Shown one piece after another: positions 23,187 to 31,384 of a DNA stretch of 50,275 nt (position 1 is the first letter of the stretch; each line of letters opens with the position of its first letter). The stretch lies in contig JAFUSA010000030.1 in the NCBI GenBank assembly GCA_017480745.1, forward strand, positions 1 to 50,275. Reading direction: 5' to 3'. Below the pieces are notes generated by a model. The model was not told the DNA's origin. It made no database searches and worked only from the letters and a program-made list of their open reading frames with translations. A program made the translations under genes and the position numbers. This stretch comes from Alphaproteobacteria bacterium. Lineage in GTDB: Bacteria; Pseudomonadota; Alphaproteobacteria; RF32; CAG-239.

Positions 23187-24506
23187 TTACAGCGGCAATA
23201 ATGGCGACCACGCCGGATCAGATGCCTCTGACGGAGTGATTATCCGACGCTCATTATATCCGGTTAAATCAATGGTATATAGGCGAACCGGACCGCCACG
23301 ATCTTGACGAAAATACATTAAAACACGACCGTTTGGTGACCAAACAGGACCTTCTACTAAATATCCGTCCGCCAAAATACGTTCACCGCTACCATCCGGC
23401 GCCATAACACCGATATAAAATGCTCCATTAGCCATTTTGGTAAAGGCAATATAGTCTCCGCGTGGCGACCATACAGGCGTTGCATAACGTCCTTTGCCAA
23501 AACTTATGCGCTCTACATTAGATCCGTCGGCATCCATAATATATAGTTGCTGATTACCGCCACGATCGGAATTGAAAACAATCTTGGAACCATCCGGCGA
23601 ATAACTTGGCGAAGTGGAAATTGCCGAACCGTAGGTTATTTGTTTAATGCTTTTGTTTCGTAGATTCATTTCATAAATGTTGGTAGCTCCTTTGTTGGCG
23701 TAACTCATTAAAACTTTTGAGCTATCCGGAGAAAATACCGGAGCAAATGTCATTCCCGGAAAATTACCCAAAACTTGACGACTGTTAGTGTTTAAGTCCA
23801 TTAAATATACACGCGGATTATTGCCGACATATTCCAAATAGGTAATTTTTTGCATATTTGGCGAAAAACGAGGGGTTAAAACTAAGTTTTTGCCGTCGGT
23901 AATGTATTTGTGGTTTTCACCGTCTTGATCCATAATCGCCAAACGTTTGGTGCGACGTGTAGAAGCTCCGCTTTCTGCCACATAAACAACACGAGTGTTG
24001 AAATAACCTTTATCACCGGTTAAACGCTCATATATAGCGTCGGCTACCACATGGGCGATTCGGCGCCAATTATCTTTGGTTGAAGTAAATGACTTTCCCA
24101 AAAGTTGTTTTTGTGAAACAACATCCCACAAACGGAAATCAACTTTTAATTTTTCGCCTTCCAATTCAGTAATTTTACTTTGCACCAAGGCTTGTGATTT
24201 AATGGCTTGCCAATCCACAAATTGCGGTTTTTGGTCAATAGAATGCAATGTTTCAATATAACTGCGCGGCGGAATAATTTTGAATAATCCGCTACGGTCT
24301 AAATCAGCGGTAATAACCTCATGAATTTTATCGCCGTAATCGCGCCCGATAATTTTAGTAAAAATATTCGAGTCGGAACCAATCATTTCCGGAACGGCTA
24401 TCGGCATAGGGTTGCGCGAGGCACCACTCACATTAATCTCCAATTCCGCGTGTGCCGGACTAACCCAAAACAGCATCAACGCGGCTAAAACATACTTTAA
24501 CTTCAT
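23187..24506 (-). CDS. tolB: Tol-Pal system periplasmic protein TolB
   Basis: TolB is the periplasmic beta-propeller protein that interacts with Pal and TolA during outer-membrane constriction. The 439 residues fit. A signal peptide of 20 residues ends SPAHA before ELEINVSG. The N-terminal alpha/beta domain (about 21-170) is followed by WD40-like propeller blades with repeated [31 protein letters not shown] and [13 protein letters not shown] motifs. The tolQRA and pal genes normally nearby are not in this window on either side, so the locus is split or tolB is isolated. Confidence 0.94.
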   Translation of the reverse strand: MKLKYVLAALMLFWVSPAHAELEINVSGASRNPMPIAVPEMIGSDSNIFTKIIGRDYGDKIHEVITADLDRSGLFKIIPPRSYIETLHSIDQKPQFVDWQAIKSQALVQSKITELEGEKLKVDFRLWDVVSQKQLLGKSFTSTKDNWRRIAHVVADAIYERLTGDKGYFNTRVVYVAESGASTRRTKRLAIMDQDGENHKYITDGKNLVLTPRFSPNMQKITYLEYVGNNPRVYLMDLNTNSRQVLGNFPGMTFAPVFSPDSSKVLMSYANKGATNIYEMNLRNKSIKQITYGSAISTSPSYSPDGSKIVFNSDRGGNQQLYIMDADGSNVERISFGKGRYATPVWSPRGDYIAFTKMANGAFYIGVMAPDGSGERILADGYLVEGPVWSPNGRVLMYFRQDRGGPVRLYTIDLTGYNERRIITPSEASDPAWSPLLPL

Positions 24507-24644
24507 TAAAACACCTCAATTCTCGTTTATTTTGCCCATAGCATACAGTCGAATTTATGAATAGTAAAGTAAAAAAATATTTATAAACATAGATAAATTA
24601 TTGACTTTTTATACCAAAAGTATAATTTTTGCATAGAGGTAATT

Positions 24645-25121
24645 ATGGATATAAAAGAATTCAAGCGAAAAATCGCACCATATAAAGCAATTATGGGTTT
24701 TGATTATGGCTCTAAACGGCTGGGTATTGCTGTTTCGGATATTATGCACGGTATAGCAACGGCTTATAAAATATGGCAACGTTCCGAGTGGGCAAAAGAT
24801 GTGGCGGAAATTAAACGAATTGTAGCCGAAAAGGAAATAGGAGCGTTTATTTACGGTTTGCCGTTGCAAATGAACGGGCAGGAAGGCGATATTGCCAAAG
24901 AGGTTAGGGCGTTTGCCGAAAAATTAGCTCAGGAAATACCTTTGCCATATATGTTTTGGGATGAGCGATTGTCGTCATCGGCAATGGAACGTTTTTTGAT
25001 TAAGGAGGCGGATATGTCGCGTGCCAAACGTAAAAAAATTTTAGATGCGTCTGCCGCCGCTTATATTTTGCAAGGCGCGTTGGATGCCATGAATTATGGT
25101 GATAAAGGCGCCATAAATTAA
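24645..25121 (+). CDS. ruvX: Putative pre-16S rRNA nuclease / Holliday-junction resolvase-like RuvX (YqgF)
   Basis: This 158-residue RNase H-fold protein contains the family signatures IMGFDYGSKRLGIAVSD at the N-terminus, IYGLPLQMNGQEGD in the middle and WDERLSSSAME near the C-terminus, carrying the acidic catalytic residues. The ATG follows AGAGGTAATT. A TTGACT / TATAAT pair at 24601-24626 lies just upstream, but the spacing (14) is short for a promoter. The 3' end overlaps the convergent terminator palindrome. Confidence 0.92.
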   Translation: MDIKEFKRKIAPYKAIMGFDYGSKRLGIAVSDIMHGIATAYKIWQRSEWAKDVAEIKRIVAEKEIGAFIYGLPLQMNGQEGDIAKEVRAFAEKLAQEIPLPYMFWDERLSSSAMERFLIKEADMSRAKRKKILDASAAAYILQGALDAMNYGDKGAIN

Positions 25122-25136
25122 TATGGCGCCCGTTAA
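25107..25136. terminator. Convergent terminator between ruvX and pilin B3
   Basis: GGCGCCAT (25107-25114) and ATGGCGCC (25123-25130) form a perfect 8-bp stem. It overlaps the last codons of ruvX and lies 12 bases beyond the pilin B3 stop. The U tract is modest. Confidence 0.65.
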
Positions 25137-25141
25137 CTTTT

Positions 25142-25741
25142 CTATTTTACCTTAAAGTAAAATTCAACGTAAATATAATCAACACTGCATTTTGCAACTA
25201 CTTGATCTATGTCGGCGGGTGTCCATAAACCACTTCCTGCATCAGATCCGGAAACACCTACTTTATGAACATCAGCCGTTGTCCAATCGTGGCTTAAAAG
25301 TTCAATACACGCTTCCGGCGGAACGTCTGAAAACGTCAGATAAAAATCCGGCGCATCGTATTCTACACCCATTTGCCCGCCAAATGCATTAACCACGTTT
25401 GTTAAAACACCGTCGGTCAATACCATCATTTCATCAGGGATTAATTTTGCTTTTTGAACTATTTGGGCATAACCATTGGCCCAACCGCCAGCCCACTCAA
25501 TTTCCTTTTGACGACTGTAAAATGTGCGAAAGTTTCCGACAATTAGCGTGATTTGCTCAATGGTTTTGTTGATTTTATATTTCATCATGGCTTTGCTGTA
25601 TCCGGCAATTCCACCGACAGATAACACGCCGATTATGGCAAGCACGCCAAGCATCTCAATCATTGAGCGTCCGCTCTGCGCGTTTTTTGTTATTGCGAGC
25701 GCAGCGTGGCAATCTATATTTTTAATTTCTAATTTTTTCAT
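25142..25741 (-). CDS. Type IVb-like pilin, cassette B3
   Basis: This 199-residue prepilin starts at the ATG at 25741 after TTAGGAGATAAAATA. The leader peptide MKKLEIKN is extended by 13 residues from an in-frame palindromic repeat (25679-25717) before QSG^RSMIEML. The helix and YKINKTIEQITLIVGNFRTFY follow, then VQKAKLIPDEM, VVNAFGGQM and VPPEACIELLSHDWT, with a late Cys (QVVAKC). Its N-terminal coding region shares a 71-base identical tract (25578-25648) with pilin B2. The Cys-rich loop seen in A3/B1/B5 is absent. Confidence 0.86.
   Translation of the reverse strand: MKKLEIKNIDCHAALAITKNAQSGRSMIEMLGVLAIIGVLSVGGIAGYSKAMMKYKINKTIEQITLIVGNFRTFYSRQKEIEWAGGWANGYAQIVQKAKLIPDEMMVLTDGVLTNVVNAFGGQMGVEYDAPDFYLTFSDVPPEACIELLSHDWTTADVHKVGVSGSDAGSGLWTPADIDQVVAKCSVDYIYVEFYFKVK
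25679..25717 (-). repeat. In-frame palindromic repeat inside pilin leader peptide (B3)
   Basis: This 39-bp insertion (13 codons) sits just before the QSGRS codons. It contains ATTGC and GCAAT arms around a GC-rich centre (GAGCGCAGCGTG on the plus strand). The core resembles the widespread bacterial short repeat CATTGCGAGCGNAGCGTGG. Here it is read as IDCHAALAITKNA. Confidence 0.75.
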
Positions 25742-26004
25742 TATTTTATCTCCTAAATTCAGAGGTTAACACATTAAAAATTTGACCGCTAAACAGCGGT
25801 CGGGAGAGTTAGTAAATCATACCGTTTGAACTGATCTCTCTAATCTTTAAGCAAATGCTCTGAACATCCATCAGAGACTCCCCGACCCAATCGGAGATAC
25901 ATCAATATCAAATAATGGTGCTAAGCACCACAAACAGTAAGAGCTTACTAAGGCTCCGAACCGAAGTTCTGTTTACATACTACCATAAAAATAGCAAAAG
26001 TAAA
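25742..26004 (-). promoter_or_regulatory. Class B promoter and structured pilin leader RNA (B3)
   Basis: On the minus strand, TTTACT (26004-25999), a 16-base spacer and TAGTAT (25982-25977) form the promoter. The outer strand GGTCGGGGAG (25887-25878) pairs with CTCCCGACC (25806-25798). The same strand can pair with the CTCCGA just upstream. The first enclosed hairpin pairs TCTCTGAT with ATTAGAGA, while B2 has CCACTAAT with ATTAGTGG, a clear covariation. The leader ends with GACCGCT/AGCGGTC and T5 before AGGAGAT. Confidence 0.78.
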
Positions 26005-26086
26005 GCACTATTTGCAAAAATTTGCATGATACCTAAAAAAATTTTTTCAATATATGTTAAACAAGTGTGGAAATTTAAAAAAATAT

Positions 26087-26115
26087 TTGACAAAGGAAAT
26101 TTTTTGCCTTACATA
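26087..26115 (+). promoter_or_regulatory. Probable promoter of tRNA-Gln
   Basis: TTGACA (26087-26092) is followed after 17 bases by TACATA (26110-26115), 12 bases before the tRNA. Confidence 0.6.
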
Positions 26116-26126
26116 CTACGTGAATT

Positions 26127-26200
26127 TGCTTCATCGTCTAATGGTAGGACAGCGGATTCTGACTCCGTCAATCTTGGTTCGAGTCCAGGTGAAGCAGCCA
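26127..26200 (+). tRNA. tRNA-Gln (anticodon CTG)
   Basis: A complete cloverleaf can be drawn. The acceptor TGCTTCA pairs with TGAAGCA. The D arm contains GTCTAATGGTAGGAC. The anticodon stem GCGGA pairs with TCCGT around the loop TTCTGAC, placing CTG at positions 34-36. The T arm is CTTGG-TTCGAGT-CCAGG, the discriminator base is G, and the CCA end is encoded. The U1-A72 first pair is usual for tRNA-Gln. A promoter and terminator flank it, so it is a single-tRNA unit. Confidence 0.9.
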
Positions 26201-26207
26201 TAATTCC

Positions 26208-26236
26208 AAAAAGCCCTGATTTTTCGGGGCTTTTTT
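26208..26236 (+). terminator. Terminator of tRNA-Gln
   Basis: An AAAAGCCC...GGGGCTTTT hairpin (with an additional U-G pair) followed by a run of six T lies directly after the tRNA. The A-rich 5' arm also serves the convergent lipase gene. Confidence 0.85.
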
Positions 26237-26254
26237 ATGTTATCTGTGCAAAAG

Positions 26255-27100
26255 TTATCTTTGCAAAAATCGGCGTAATTTATCGAGACTGTTCAATGCG
26301 TCATGTCGCCCCAAATCATAAACTTCTTGGATAATGCTAAGATTTTTTTCCGCGTGTTTAATATTAATCAGTTTACTTGGGCGAATAACAAAAATTTGTC
26401 CGTTTTTTTGTTGTTTTTCAATTTCTGCCAACTGCTTGTTATACATAATATGTCGTGTTTTTATGGCTTGCACAAAACGCGGATACTTGTGATATATAAT
26501 ATCTGCCAGCCATGATAGTTTGTTTTTGCCTTTTTGATAGCCGGCGGCACGTGTTTGCACAACAACGCAACGTTCATAACCCATATTTTGGAAAGCTGTT
26601 AACGGAATGCTATCACAAATTCCGCCATCTAAATATTTTTTATCACCTATTTGGCTGATGCGTGAAACAAAAGGCATAGAAGCAGAAGCCCGCAGATAAG
26701 GCATTTTGTGTTGCAGTTCATCACAATAAATATATTCGGCTTGTCCGCTTTGCAAATTACTGCATGTTACATAAAATTTGGTTGGTGAGTTTTCAAAAGC
26801 CTGATGATCAAATGGAAAAAGCTTTTCCGGCAATTCATGATAGCAAAACTGTTCTCCCACCATATTTCCGGTAGTTATCAGAGAATATAGGCTCATATAC
26901 CGCTTGTCGTTGGCATATTTTAAGGTGTATGCAATACTGCGTCCCTTTTGTTTGGAAACATATGAGCAACCATGGATCGCGCCGGCGGAAACACCTATAA
27001 CACCGTCAAAAGTTATGTTGTTTTCATTAAACACATCTAAAACACCGGCGGTATATATGGCTCTATGTGCCCCGCCTTCAAGTATTAAACCTGTTTTCAT
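26255..27100 (-). CDS. Patatin-like phospholipase (RssA/YjjU type)
   Basis: This 281-residue serine hydrolase has the patatin catalytic pieces: oxyanion loop LILEGGAHRAIY (residues 5-16), nucleophile elbow GVSAG with Ser38, and the catalytic Asp in DGGICDSIPL. A conserved ASASMPFVSR segment lies in between. It is predicted to be cytoplasmic or membrane-associated, with no signal peptide. It overlaps the upstream YwqK-like gene by 4 bases (ATGA), so the two are translationally coupled. The substrate is unknown; lipid acyl hydrolase activity is by family. Confidence 0.88.
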   Translation of the reverse strand: MKTGLILEGGAHRAIYTAGVLDVFNENNITFDGVIGVSAGAIHGCSYVSKQKGRSIAYTLKYANDKRYMSLYSLITTGNMVGEQFCYHELPEKLFPFDHQAFENSPTKFYVTCSNLQSGQAEYIYCDELQHKMPYLRASASMPFVSRISQIGDKKYLDGGICDSIPLTAFQNMGYERCVVVQTRAAGYQKGKNKLSWLADIIYHKYPRFVQAIKTRHIMYNKQLAEIEKQQKNGQIFVIRPSKLINIKHAEKNLSIIQEVYDLGRHDALNSLDKLRRFLQR

Positions 27101-27636
27101 TCTACCCCGCAGGTAATGATAGTATTAAACGGATGTGCCGATATTTCGTTGGCGGTTAAGTTTTTTTTGTTTTTATCGTTAACACAATAGCCTTTTACAA
27201 GTGAGCCGTTTTTGTATGTAAAACGTCCCAACAAATTTCCTTTAAGGCTATATATTTCAAATCTTCCATCTAATAATCCGTCTTCATAGTCGGCTGAAAA
27301 TTTAATGGTGCGATTAGGATAATATATTTTACTCATACCGTTTTTAACACCTTGTTTATAGTAAGTGCGTTCTTCTTGTACGCCTTTCGGGGTGAAAAAA
27401 GTGCTCAATCCGTCGCGGTAACCGTTTTTATAATTTTCAATGCTTTTCGTTTTTTTGTTAGAATAAAAAGTGGTGTATTTGCCACTGAGGGGGATACCAT
27501 TTTCATCTGAACAATACATTTTTTCACTTTTTTCTTCGCATTTATATTCTTCTGCGGCATTTTTATCCTTTTTTGCTTCGGCGGTAAAAGCAAACATCAC
27601 ACACAACATCAACAAACATATTTTAAAACATCTCAT
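27097..27636 (-). CDS. Secreted YwqK-type MORN-variant repeat protein
   Basis: This 179-residue protein has a signal peptide of about 21 residues (MRCFKICLLMLCVMFAFTAEA). It then has repeated 20-23 residue units such as GKYTTFYSNKKTKSIENYKNG, YRDGLSTFFTPKGVQEERTYYKQG and LLDGRFEIYSLKGNLLGRFTYKNG, the pattern of YwqK / MORN-variant beta repeats. I chose the ATG at 27636 because GGAGG lies upstream and the signal peptide starts there. Members are often called antitoxin components, but no toxin partner is evident. The partner here is the lipase gene that it overlaps. Confidence 0.8.
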   Translation of the reverse strand: MRCFKICLLMLCVMFAFTAEAKKDKNAAEEYKCEEKSEKMYCSDENGIPLSGKYTTFYSNKKTKSIENYKNGYRDGLSTFFTPKGVQEERTYYKQGVKNGMSKIYYPNRTIKFSADYEDGLLDGRFEIYSLKGNLLGRFTYKNGSLVKGYCVNDKNKKNLTANEISAHPFNTIITCGVE

Positions 27637-27685
27637 CGCGTGCCTCCATACTCCATATACTATTTTATGTTTAATTTGCAAAATT

Positions 27686-28318
27686 TCAATATTTTATTTT
27701 TTTGTTTGATTGCCACCGGCTATAACGTATTATGCAGTTTAGCATTGCAACATAACAAATAAATTCGCAGGTTTCTTCCAATATTTCGTTATCAATGGAT
27801 TTAAATTCGGAAATAGACCCGATAAAAGCAGTTAGCAAAAGCGCAGTGATATCCCATACATAAAACGGAGCCATATTAAGATATTTAATAACCGGTTGCC
27901 ATAATTTATTTTTAATGAAATAAATACATAATGCCAGAATATATATGGCGCGGAACATATCAACCAAATAACCGTATTTGAACTTACCCCATTTGCAAAC
28001 CTCATCGGCCGGAAGATATTGCTCACAAAAATAACTACGCCCCATATTGGTTTCTCGTGTTATTAAAAACAACATAAAAAAGCCAACTACAACAAAGAGC
28101 TTGTGTTCGTTTTTAGATGTAAAAGCAATGATAGCTCCAATAAACAAAGTTAATAATTGCATATTTTCAACAATACCGTACTCTACAAACCATTGCGGAT
28201 CAGCAAAGCGAGTTAGTGAATACACGCTCAAAATAAGTATCCATTCGCAGACGGTAAGAACATTGGCATTATAATCAAATCTTTGTCTAAGGCTTTTCAC
28301 AAATTCAATAAATGGCAT
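27686..28318 (-). CDS. Polytopic membrane protein of unknown function (210 aa)
   Basis: The start at 28318 follows AAGGAGAAAGGTT. About five or six hydrophobic segments are visible (for example around residues 25-45, 52-70, 76-95, 130-150, 165-185 and 190-205). A conserved-looking acidic/arginine stretch LITRETNMGRSYFCEQYLP lies mid-protein between membrane spans, similar to small uncharacterised inner-membrane proteins. It is followed 50 bp later by the YwqK-like gene on the same strand. Confidence 0.75.
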   Translation of the reverse strand: MPFIEFVKSLRQRFDYNANVLTVCEWILILSVYSLTRFADPQWFVEYGIVENMQLLTLFIGAIIAFTSKNEHKLFVVVGFFMLFLITRETNMGRSYFCEQYLPADEVCKWGKFKYGYLVDMFRAIYILALCIYFIKNKLWQPVIKYLNMAPFYVWDITALLLTAFIGSISEFKSIDNEILEETCEFICYVAMLNCIIRYSRWQSNKKIKY

Positions 28319-28440
28319 AACCTTTCTCCTTAGCACGCATTTTAACGGAAAAAAAATTTTTGGTAATTACTTTTTTTATGCGATGTGCATAAATAAAAAG
28401 TTCTATTGTTTCGGGCATATTAAAGCATAAATATTGCGAT

Positions 28441-28656
28441 ATGAAAAAGTCAAAATATACAATGCAGGAAAAGTTAGATATTGCCGAAAGCGTAGTTACA
28501 ATAATTATGTTTATTATGGCAGTTTGGGGAAGTATAGTTTCTATTGAAGAAGGATTCTGGCATAAATTAAACCATGTAGTAACCCACTATCATCAAGAAG
28601 CCAGCAAAATTGAGCACGCCGCCCTAAATACCATTGATAAAACAGAAAAGAGATAA
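28441..28656 (+). CDS. Small single-pass membrane protein (71 aa)
   Basis: This short ORF has one hydrophobic segment (about residues 18-38, TIIMFIMAVWGSIVSI), a basic N-terminus and a His/Glu-rich C-terminal tail. No good ribosome binding site precedes the ATG at 28441, so it may be spurious. Its amphipathic composition and coding-like bias favour a real gene. The 3' end is followed by the convergent pilin A4. Confidence 0.5.
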   Translation: MKKSKYTMQEKLDIAESVVTIIMFIMAVWGSIVSIEEGFWHKLNHVVTHYHQEASKIEHAALNTIDKTEKR

Positions 28657-28695
28657 AAGGGCGGCGCTGAAAAGTTTAGAATGACTTTTGTTAAA

Positions 28696-29373
28696 CTATT
28701 CTAAACCCAAAGTATGTTTTGTAAGACCATCATTTAAATCAACATCAACATAAAAAGTTATTCCGTAGGCATGCATATTATCTATATCTTCACAATATGT
28801 TACGGCATCATCCAAGCTTATAGGAGGTAATAAATATTTTTGTTTCTGAGTACCAAGGTAGATCACATTAATATTAACAGAGCTCCAATCTTGGGTAACC
28901 AGCTCAATACAGGCTTCTGGAGATATAGGGGAATGATACAAAATTTGGAAAGATTTGTCAAATCCATTTGAAGATCCTACTTCTACCCCTGTTCCAAAGG
29001 CATTTACTAATGCTGTTTTATCCTCGTTCCACATTTCATCGGGCACAAGTTTGGCTTTTTTGATAACATTGGTTGATAAGTCGTCATAATTTTTTTGTGA
29101 GCTAAAAAATGTTCTGACATTACCTGCGATGAGGGTTATTTGTTCTATCGTTTTGTTGATGCGATATTTCATCATGGCTTTTGAATATCCGGCGATTCCG
29201 CCAACCGATAACACACCGATTATTGCAAGAACGCCCAACATCTCTATCATTGAACGTCCGCTTTGTGTGGTAGAGCCACACTTATTGTCATGCCTCGATT
29301 CCGCAGGAATCGTCAAGGCATCTTCCGCTTGATTAAAATTAATTTGAAGATTTTTTATCTCAAAGTTTCTCAT
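28696..29373 (-). CDS. Type IVb-like pilin, cassette A4
   Basis: This 225-residue prepilin starts at 29373 after AAAGGAAG. The leader peptide is extended to 39 residues by an in-frame repeat (28 codons, 29266-29349) before QSG^RSMIEML. The rest is standard: family helix, YRINKTIEQITLIAGNVRTFF, VIKKAKLVPDEM, VNAFGTGVEV, SPEACIELVTQDWS and DDAVTYC near the end. The unusually long leader would have to be accepted by the prepilin peptidase, or translation might begin downstream; I see no suitable internal start before the cleavage site. Confidence 0.86.
   Translation of the reverse strand: MRNFEIKNLQINFNQAEDALTIPAESRHDNKCGSTTQSGRSMIEMLGVLAIIGVLSVGGIAGYSKAMMKYRINKTIEQITLIAGNVRTFFSSQKNYDDLSTNVIKKAKLVPDEMWNEDKTALVNAFGTGVEVGSSNGFDKSFQILYHSPISPEACIELVTQDWSSVNINVIYLGTQKQKYLLPPISLDDAVTYCEDIDNMHAYGITFYVDVDLNDGLTKHTLGLE
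29266..29349 (-). repeat. In-frame palindromic repeat module inside pilin leader peptide (A4)
   Basis: This 84-bp insertion contains an imperfect palindrome at 29290-29321 (ATGCCT...AGGCAT with GATTCC/GGAATC inside). It also contains a perfect GTGTGG/CCACAC hairpin at 29265-29281. The module is nearly identical to part of the insertion in the class B pilin B5 at 42277-42360. It is read as LQINFNQAEDALTIPAESRH and further residues. Confidence 0.85.
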
Positions 29374-29619
29374 AGTAAACTTCCTTTCGTATGAATTGTT
29401 GAATTACATTAAAACAATACCGCCCGATAAAGGCGGCCGGAAGTTGAGAACTATTTTGCTTTAAACAGTGTTGCGTATTGACCTGAGTTTATTCCGCAAC
29501 CTTCCAGCCGTAATACTGGAAAATAACGCCCAAAGGAGGCGAAAGCAAAAGAGGTTCTCACACCCCAGACAAGTTACCTTATCTTGCTTTCACTATATCA
29601 CAAAAAAATCAAAAGTCAA
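29374..29619 (-). promoter_or_regulatory. Class A promoter and structured pilin leader RNA (A4)
   Basis: On the minus strand, TTGACT (29619-29614), a 16-base spacer and TATAGT (29597-29592) form the promoter. The outer helix GGCTGGAAG (29509-29501) with CTTCCGGCC (29443-29435) has one G-U pair. The competing upstream helix is TTCCAG (29521-29516) with CTGGAA (29507-29502), where other class A copies have TTCCG with CGGAA; the change is on both sides. Enclosed hairpins are GTTGCG/CGCAAC and ACTGTTT/AAATAGT-like. The end hairpin is CCGCC/GGGCGG with a T-rich tract. Confidence 0.76.
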
Positions 29620-29801
29620 ACATTTTTTAACCGATATCTTAATTACACGATAATCAATGTAGCGGAGATTATTTTGAGTAGGATATTGACCAAAATAATC
29701 GGCAAATACAAAAAGTTTTTGTTTATTAGTTGTTTTAACTCTTGCGCCAGCCAAATAAAAAAACTAAATAAGCCTCATGGACTGAAATTAAAGAGTGAAA
29801 A

Positions 29802-30932
29802 ATGGCTGATACGGAATATTACGATTTATTAGAAGTTAAAAAGGACGCAAGCGCAGAGGAAATTAAGCGCGCTTTTCGCAAACAGGCGATGAAATACCAT
29901 CCGGACCGTAATCCGGGAGATAAAGAGGCTGAACAAAAGTTTAAAGCTATTAACGAAGCCTATGAGGTTTTGAAAGACGAACAAAAACGCGCTGCATACG
30001 ATCATTACGGTAAGGCCGGATTAAATGGTATGGGCGGTGGAAACCCATTTGGTGGCGGATTTGATTTTTCAGGCGGTTTTGCCGATGTTTTCAGTGATAT
30101 TTTTTCTGAGTTTATGGGGGGCGGAGGAGCGCATAAAGCGTCATACACTCAGCGAGGCAGTGATTTGCGCTATAATTTGAATATATCGTTGGAGCAAGCT
30201 TTTAATGGCACAGAGGAAGAAATAGTGGTTCCGACTACCGTTATGTGTGAAACTTGTCACGGCCATGGCACTAAGGACGGCAAATTACCGGATGAATGCG
30301 CAATGTGTCATGGAACCGGTAAAGTGCGTCGCCAACAAGGTGGATTCTTTATGTTTGAAACAACGTGTCCTAATTGTCGCGGCAGTGGACGTATGGTGAA
30401 AGATCCGTGTCCTGACTGTTCCGGTTTAGGGCAAAAAAAGACAAACAAAAAGCTGCGTATAAAAATTAAAAAAGGCGTGGAAACAAACATGCGTATACGC
30501 ATTGCCGGTGAGGGAATGGCAGGTGTTCATGGCGGTGAAAACGGCGATTTGTATGTGGGTATTTTTGTGGAACCGCATAAACTATATGAACGCAACGGCG
30601 ATGATTTATATACATCTGTTCCGGTTTCGGTTGCTTGTGCTATTTTAGGCGGTAATGTTGAAATTCCGGGTATAGACGGGCGTAAGGTTACGGTTGAAAT
30701 TCCGGCAGGCACGCAAAATGACCAGTTAATAAAAGTAAAAGAAGAAGGAATGCATTTGTATGATTCCGATAAACGCGGTGATTTGTATGTGAATGTAAAA
30801 GTAATTATTCCGACAAAACTGAGCGATAAGCAAAAGGAACTTATGGAAGCTTTCCGTGCAGAGAGCAAAGATGATTCATGTCAGCCGGAAATTAAGGGTT
30901 TCTTCGATAAAATAAAAGATCTGTTCAACTAA
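29802..30932 (+). CDS. dnaJ: Chaperone protein DnaJ
   Basis: DnaJ is the type I Hsp40 cochaperone that delivers substrates to DnaK and stimulates its ATPase. The J domain has HPD at residues 33-35. The Gly/Phe-rich linker follows (GMGGGNPFGGGFDFSGGF). The zinc region contains four CxxCxGxG-like motifs (CETCHGHG, CAMCHGTG, CPNCRGSG, CPDCSGLG). The C-terminal substrate-binding domains are complete at 376 residues. dnaK is not adjacent on either side. Confidence 0.96.
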   Translation: MADTEYYDLLEVKKDASAEEIKRAFRKQAMKYHPDRNPGDKEAEQKFKAINEAYEVLKDEQKRAAYDHYGKAGLNGMGGGNPFGGGFDFSGGFADVFSDIFSEFMGGGGAHKASYTQRGSDLRYNLNISLEQAFNGTEEEIVVPTTVMCETCHGHGTKDGKLPDECAMCHGTGKVRRQQGGFFMFETTCPNCRGSGRMVKDPCPDCSGLGQKKTNKKLRIKIKKGVETNMRIRIAGEGMAGVHGGENGDLYVGIFVEPHKLYERNGDDLYTSVPVSVACAILGGNVEIPGIDGRKVTVEIPAGTQNDQLIKVKEEGMHLYDSDKRGDLYVNVKVIIPTKLSDKQKELMEAFRAESKDDSCQPEIKGFFDKIKDLFN

Positions 30933-30961
30933 AACTGTGTATAAAATTCAGCGATGGATTT

Positions 30962-31246
30962 TTAGGTTGGCCTTGCAAGGATAATAGCTTTAGTGTTTGG
31001 ATCTCTTAATATATGTTGATCTTGGTCGTTGCTATTTTCAACATTCCAAAATAAATGACAGTGCTCCGGAAACAGCTGTTGAATTATGTCGTAGTATTTT
31101 ATATCGGAAGAAATACAAACTGTCGGGTTGTTATTATACATTTTCACTCTTTTTGCAAGTTCATAAGTGTTTTCTTTTTCAACGTCTTTAAAATAAAATG
31201 AAGTAATGAAGACACGTTTGCCCTCTTTCTCCAAAAGATTCTCCAT
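30962..31246 (-). CDS. Hypothetical protein (94 aa)
   Basis: This small soluble protein is not recognised. It is read as MENLLEKEGKRVFITSFYF at the N-terminus and contains several aromatic and His residues. The ribosome binding site is poor. It is convergent with dnaJ, and its stop lies 30 bases beyond the dnaJ stop. Confidence 0.5.
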   Translation of the reverse strand: MENLLEKEGKRVFITSFYFKDVEKENTYELAKRVKMYNNNPTVCISSDIKYYDIIQQLFPEHCHLFWNVENSNDQDQHILRDPNTKAIILARPT

Positions 31247-31384
31247 GATCTGATGTATATATTAGAAAAGCATTCTTATCTCTTAACATATCTATAATTG
31301 AAGAAATAATAAAATCTGTATAAACATAAAAAATATTGACAAAAGACAAAAAGTAGGCTATCTTGAAAAAAACGGAGAAAAGCC

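Noticed and set aside
24601..24626. Promoter of ruvX (TTGACT / TATAAT)
   Set aside because: The two boxes are only 14 bases apart, too close for a confident sigma-70 promoter; mentioned only in the ruvX entry.
28384..28392. Single DnaA box (TGTGCATAA) upstream of the 71-residue ORF
   Set aside because: One isolated 9-mer match in AT-rich DNA is expected by chance; no cluster or AT-rich unwinding element is associated.
29584..29832. ORF of 82 codons before dnaJ
   Set aside because: It begins inside the promoter of cassette A4 and overlaps the dnaJ start; composition is non-coding-like.
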